5,789 bases of DNA from positions 1 to 5,789 of the forward strand of contig CANJWF010000082.1 of NCBI GenBank assembly GCA_947478315.1. Reading direction: 5' to 3'. Positions 5,532 to 5,789 of the stretch are shown in pieces. The notes under the pieces are model-generated. The model saw only the letters and a list, made by a program, of their open reading frames with translations, made no database searches and was not told the origin of the DNA. A program made the position numbers and the translations under genes. This DNA is from Sphingobacteriaceae bacterium. Lineage in GTDB: Bacteria > Bacteroidota > Bacteroidia > Sphingobacteriales > Sphingobacteriaceae. How positions within the stretch are numbered: position 1 is the stretch's first letter; each line of letters opens with the position of its first letter.

Positions 5532-5785
5532 GAAACTGTTTAAATTTTAAAAAATAAATTTTCGTAATGCAACATCACTGCCTCTTAAATCATCGACATT
5601 TGCCGCCTTTGGAATTTTCGGTTCGCAGGTAATTGCTTAAGCACTTACTTTCAAAGAAAAATCCACAGTGGCGAGCTTTTTTTGCTACTTTTTTTTGCGG
5701 AGAAAAAAAGTAGAGACATGAGCGTTGGCGAACTAAAGCTTTTTGGTTTCTTATAAAAACTTTTAAGGAAAATTTAAACAGTCTC
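5532..5785 (+). repeat. MITE-like dispersed repeat, copy C (254 bp, complete)
   Basis: This is the best-preserved copy. The left end GAAACTGTTTAAATTTT (5532-5548) and the right end AAAATTTAAACAGTCTC (5769-5785) are inverted repeats with one mismatch over 17 bases. TAA borders both sides (5529-5531 and 5786-5788), matching a 3-bp target duplication. Internally it has the AATTTTCGTAATGCAACA block (5557-5574), the GGCGAG module (5670-5675), a hairpin (5685-5713) and the 66-bp right block shared with copy A. No transposase frame fits in 254 bp, so any movement would need a transposase in trans. The ends beginning GAG/GAA and a TNA-type target suggest the IS5 superfamily, which is inference. Confidence 0.85.
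5685..5713. repeat. Hairpin within copy C
   Basis: CTACTTTTTTTT and GAAAAAAAGTAG form the arms around a short GCGGA-containing loop. It matches the second hairpin of copy B (2769-2801) with the arms shortened by loss of the internal C/G pair. Because it is the first strong stem downstream of ricT and has a T-rich arm, it may also help end the holB-ricT transcript, which is inference. Confidence 0.65.
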
Positions 5786-5789
5786 TAAA

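Noticed and set aside
2612..5785. Composite transposon carrying holB-ricT between outer ends GAGACTG (2612) and CAGTCTC (5785)
   Set aside because: Copy C is already complete by itself, with its own two ends and TAA flanks. holB-ricT is a core pair, and the left flank is TTA rather than TAA, so the outer pairing is explained by shared family ends.
1..5789. CRISPR array, restriction, toxin-antitoxin or prophage genes
   Set aside because: No regularly spaced repeats and no protein of these families are seen. The three repeat copies are hundreds to thousands of bases apart and mosaic.

Overview
The window looks like ordinary chromosome from an AT-rich member of the Bacteroidota. This rests on TAnnTTTG-type promoter boxes, an absence of Shine-Dalgarno sequences before the genes, the sequence style of the RicT homologue (Cys-rich N-terminus plus a basic Asn/Arg tail) and the PfkB kinase subtype. 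Assignment below phylum is not possible from the sequence alone. All assignments come from reading the sequence; no database was searched.

Layout. Positions 1-320 hold no convincing gene, only a start-less open fragment on the minus strand (18-182). rlmH (321-797, minus) encodes the 23S rRNA pseudouridine-1915 methyltransferase. A gene-free stretch (798-1487) holds a 313-bp dispersed repeat (copy A) beside a truncated end of a related element. A PfkB-family sugar kinase (1488-2423, minus) is divergent from a tRNA-Asn(GTT) gene (2506-2579, plus), and the two promoters lie almost on top of each other. The tRNA ends in a strong intrinsic terminator. Directly behind it sits a longer, two-part repeat region (copy B, 2612-about 3009). 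Then comes a tight two-gene operon on the plus strand: holB (clamp-loader delta', 3082-4227) and ricT (PSP1/YaaT protein, 4233-5501), 5 nt apart. A third repeat copy (C, 5532-5785) closes the window.

How the parts relate. The genes are core housekeeping functions: ribosome modification, sugar phosphorylation, tRNA supply, replication and RNA maturation. The holB-ricT pairing is also known from Bacillus, so it is an old neighbourhood rather than a recent acquisition. The least ordinary content is the repeat family in the gaps. It has inverted ends close to GAGACTGTTTAAATTTT, TAA flanks that look like a 3-bp target duplication, internal hairpins, and mosaic exchange of blocks between copies. 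It carries no transposase and is best read as a non-autonomous MITE-like family, possibly moved by an IS5-type transposase encoded elsewhere. I see no defence system, CRISPR array, prophage or other clearly new gene system.
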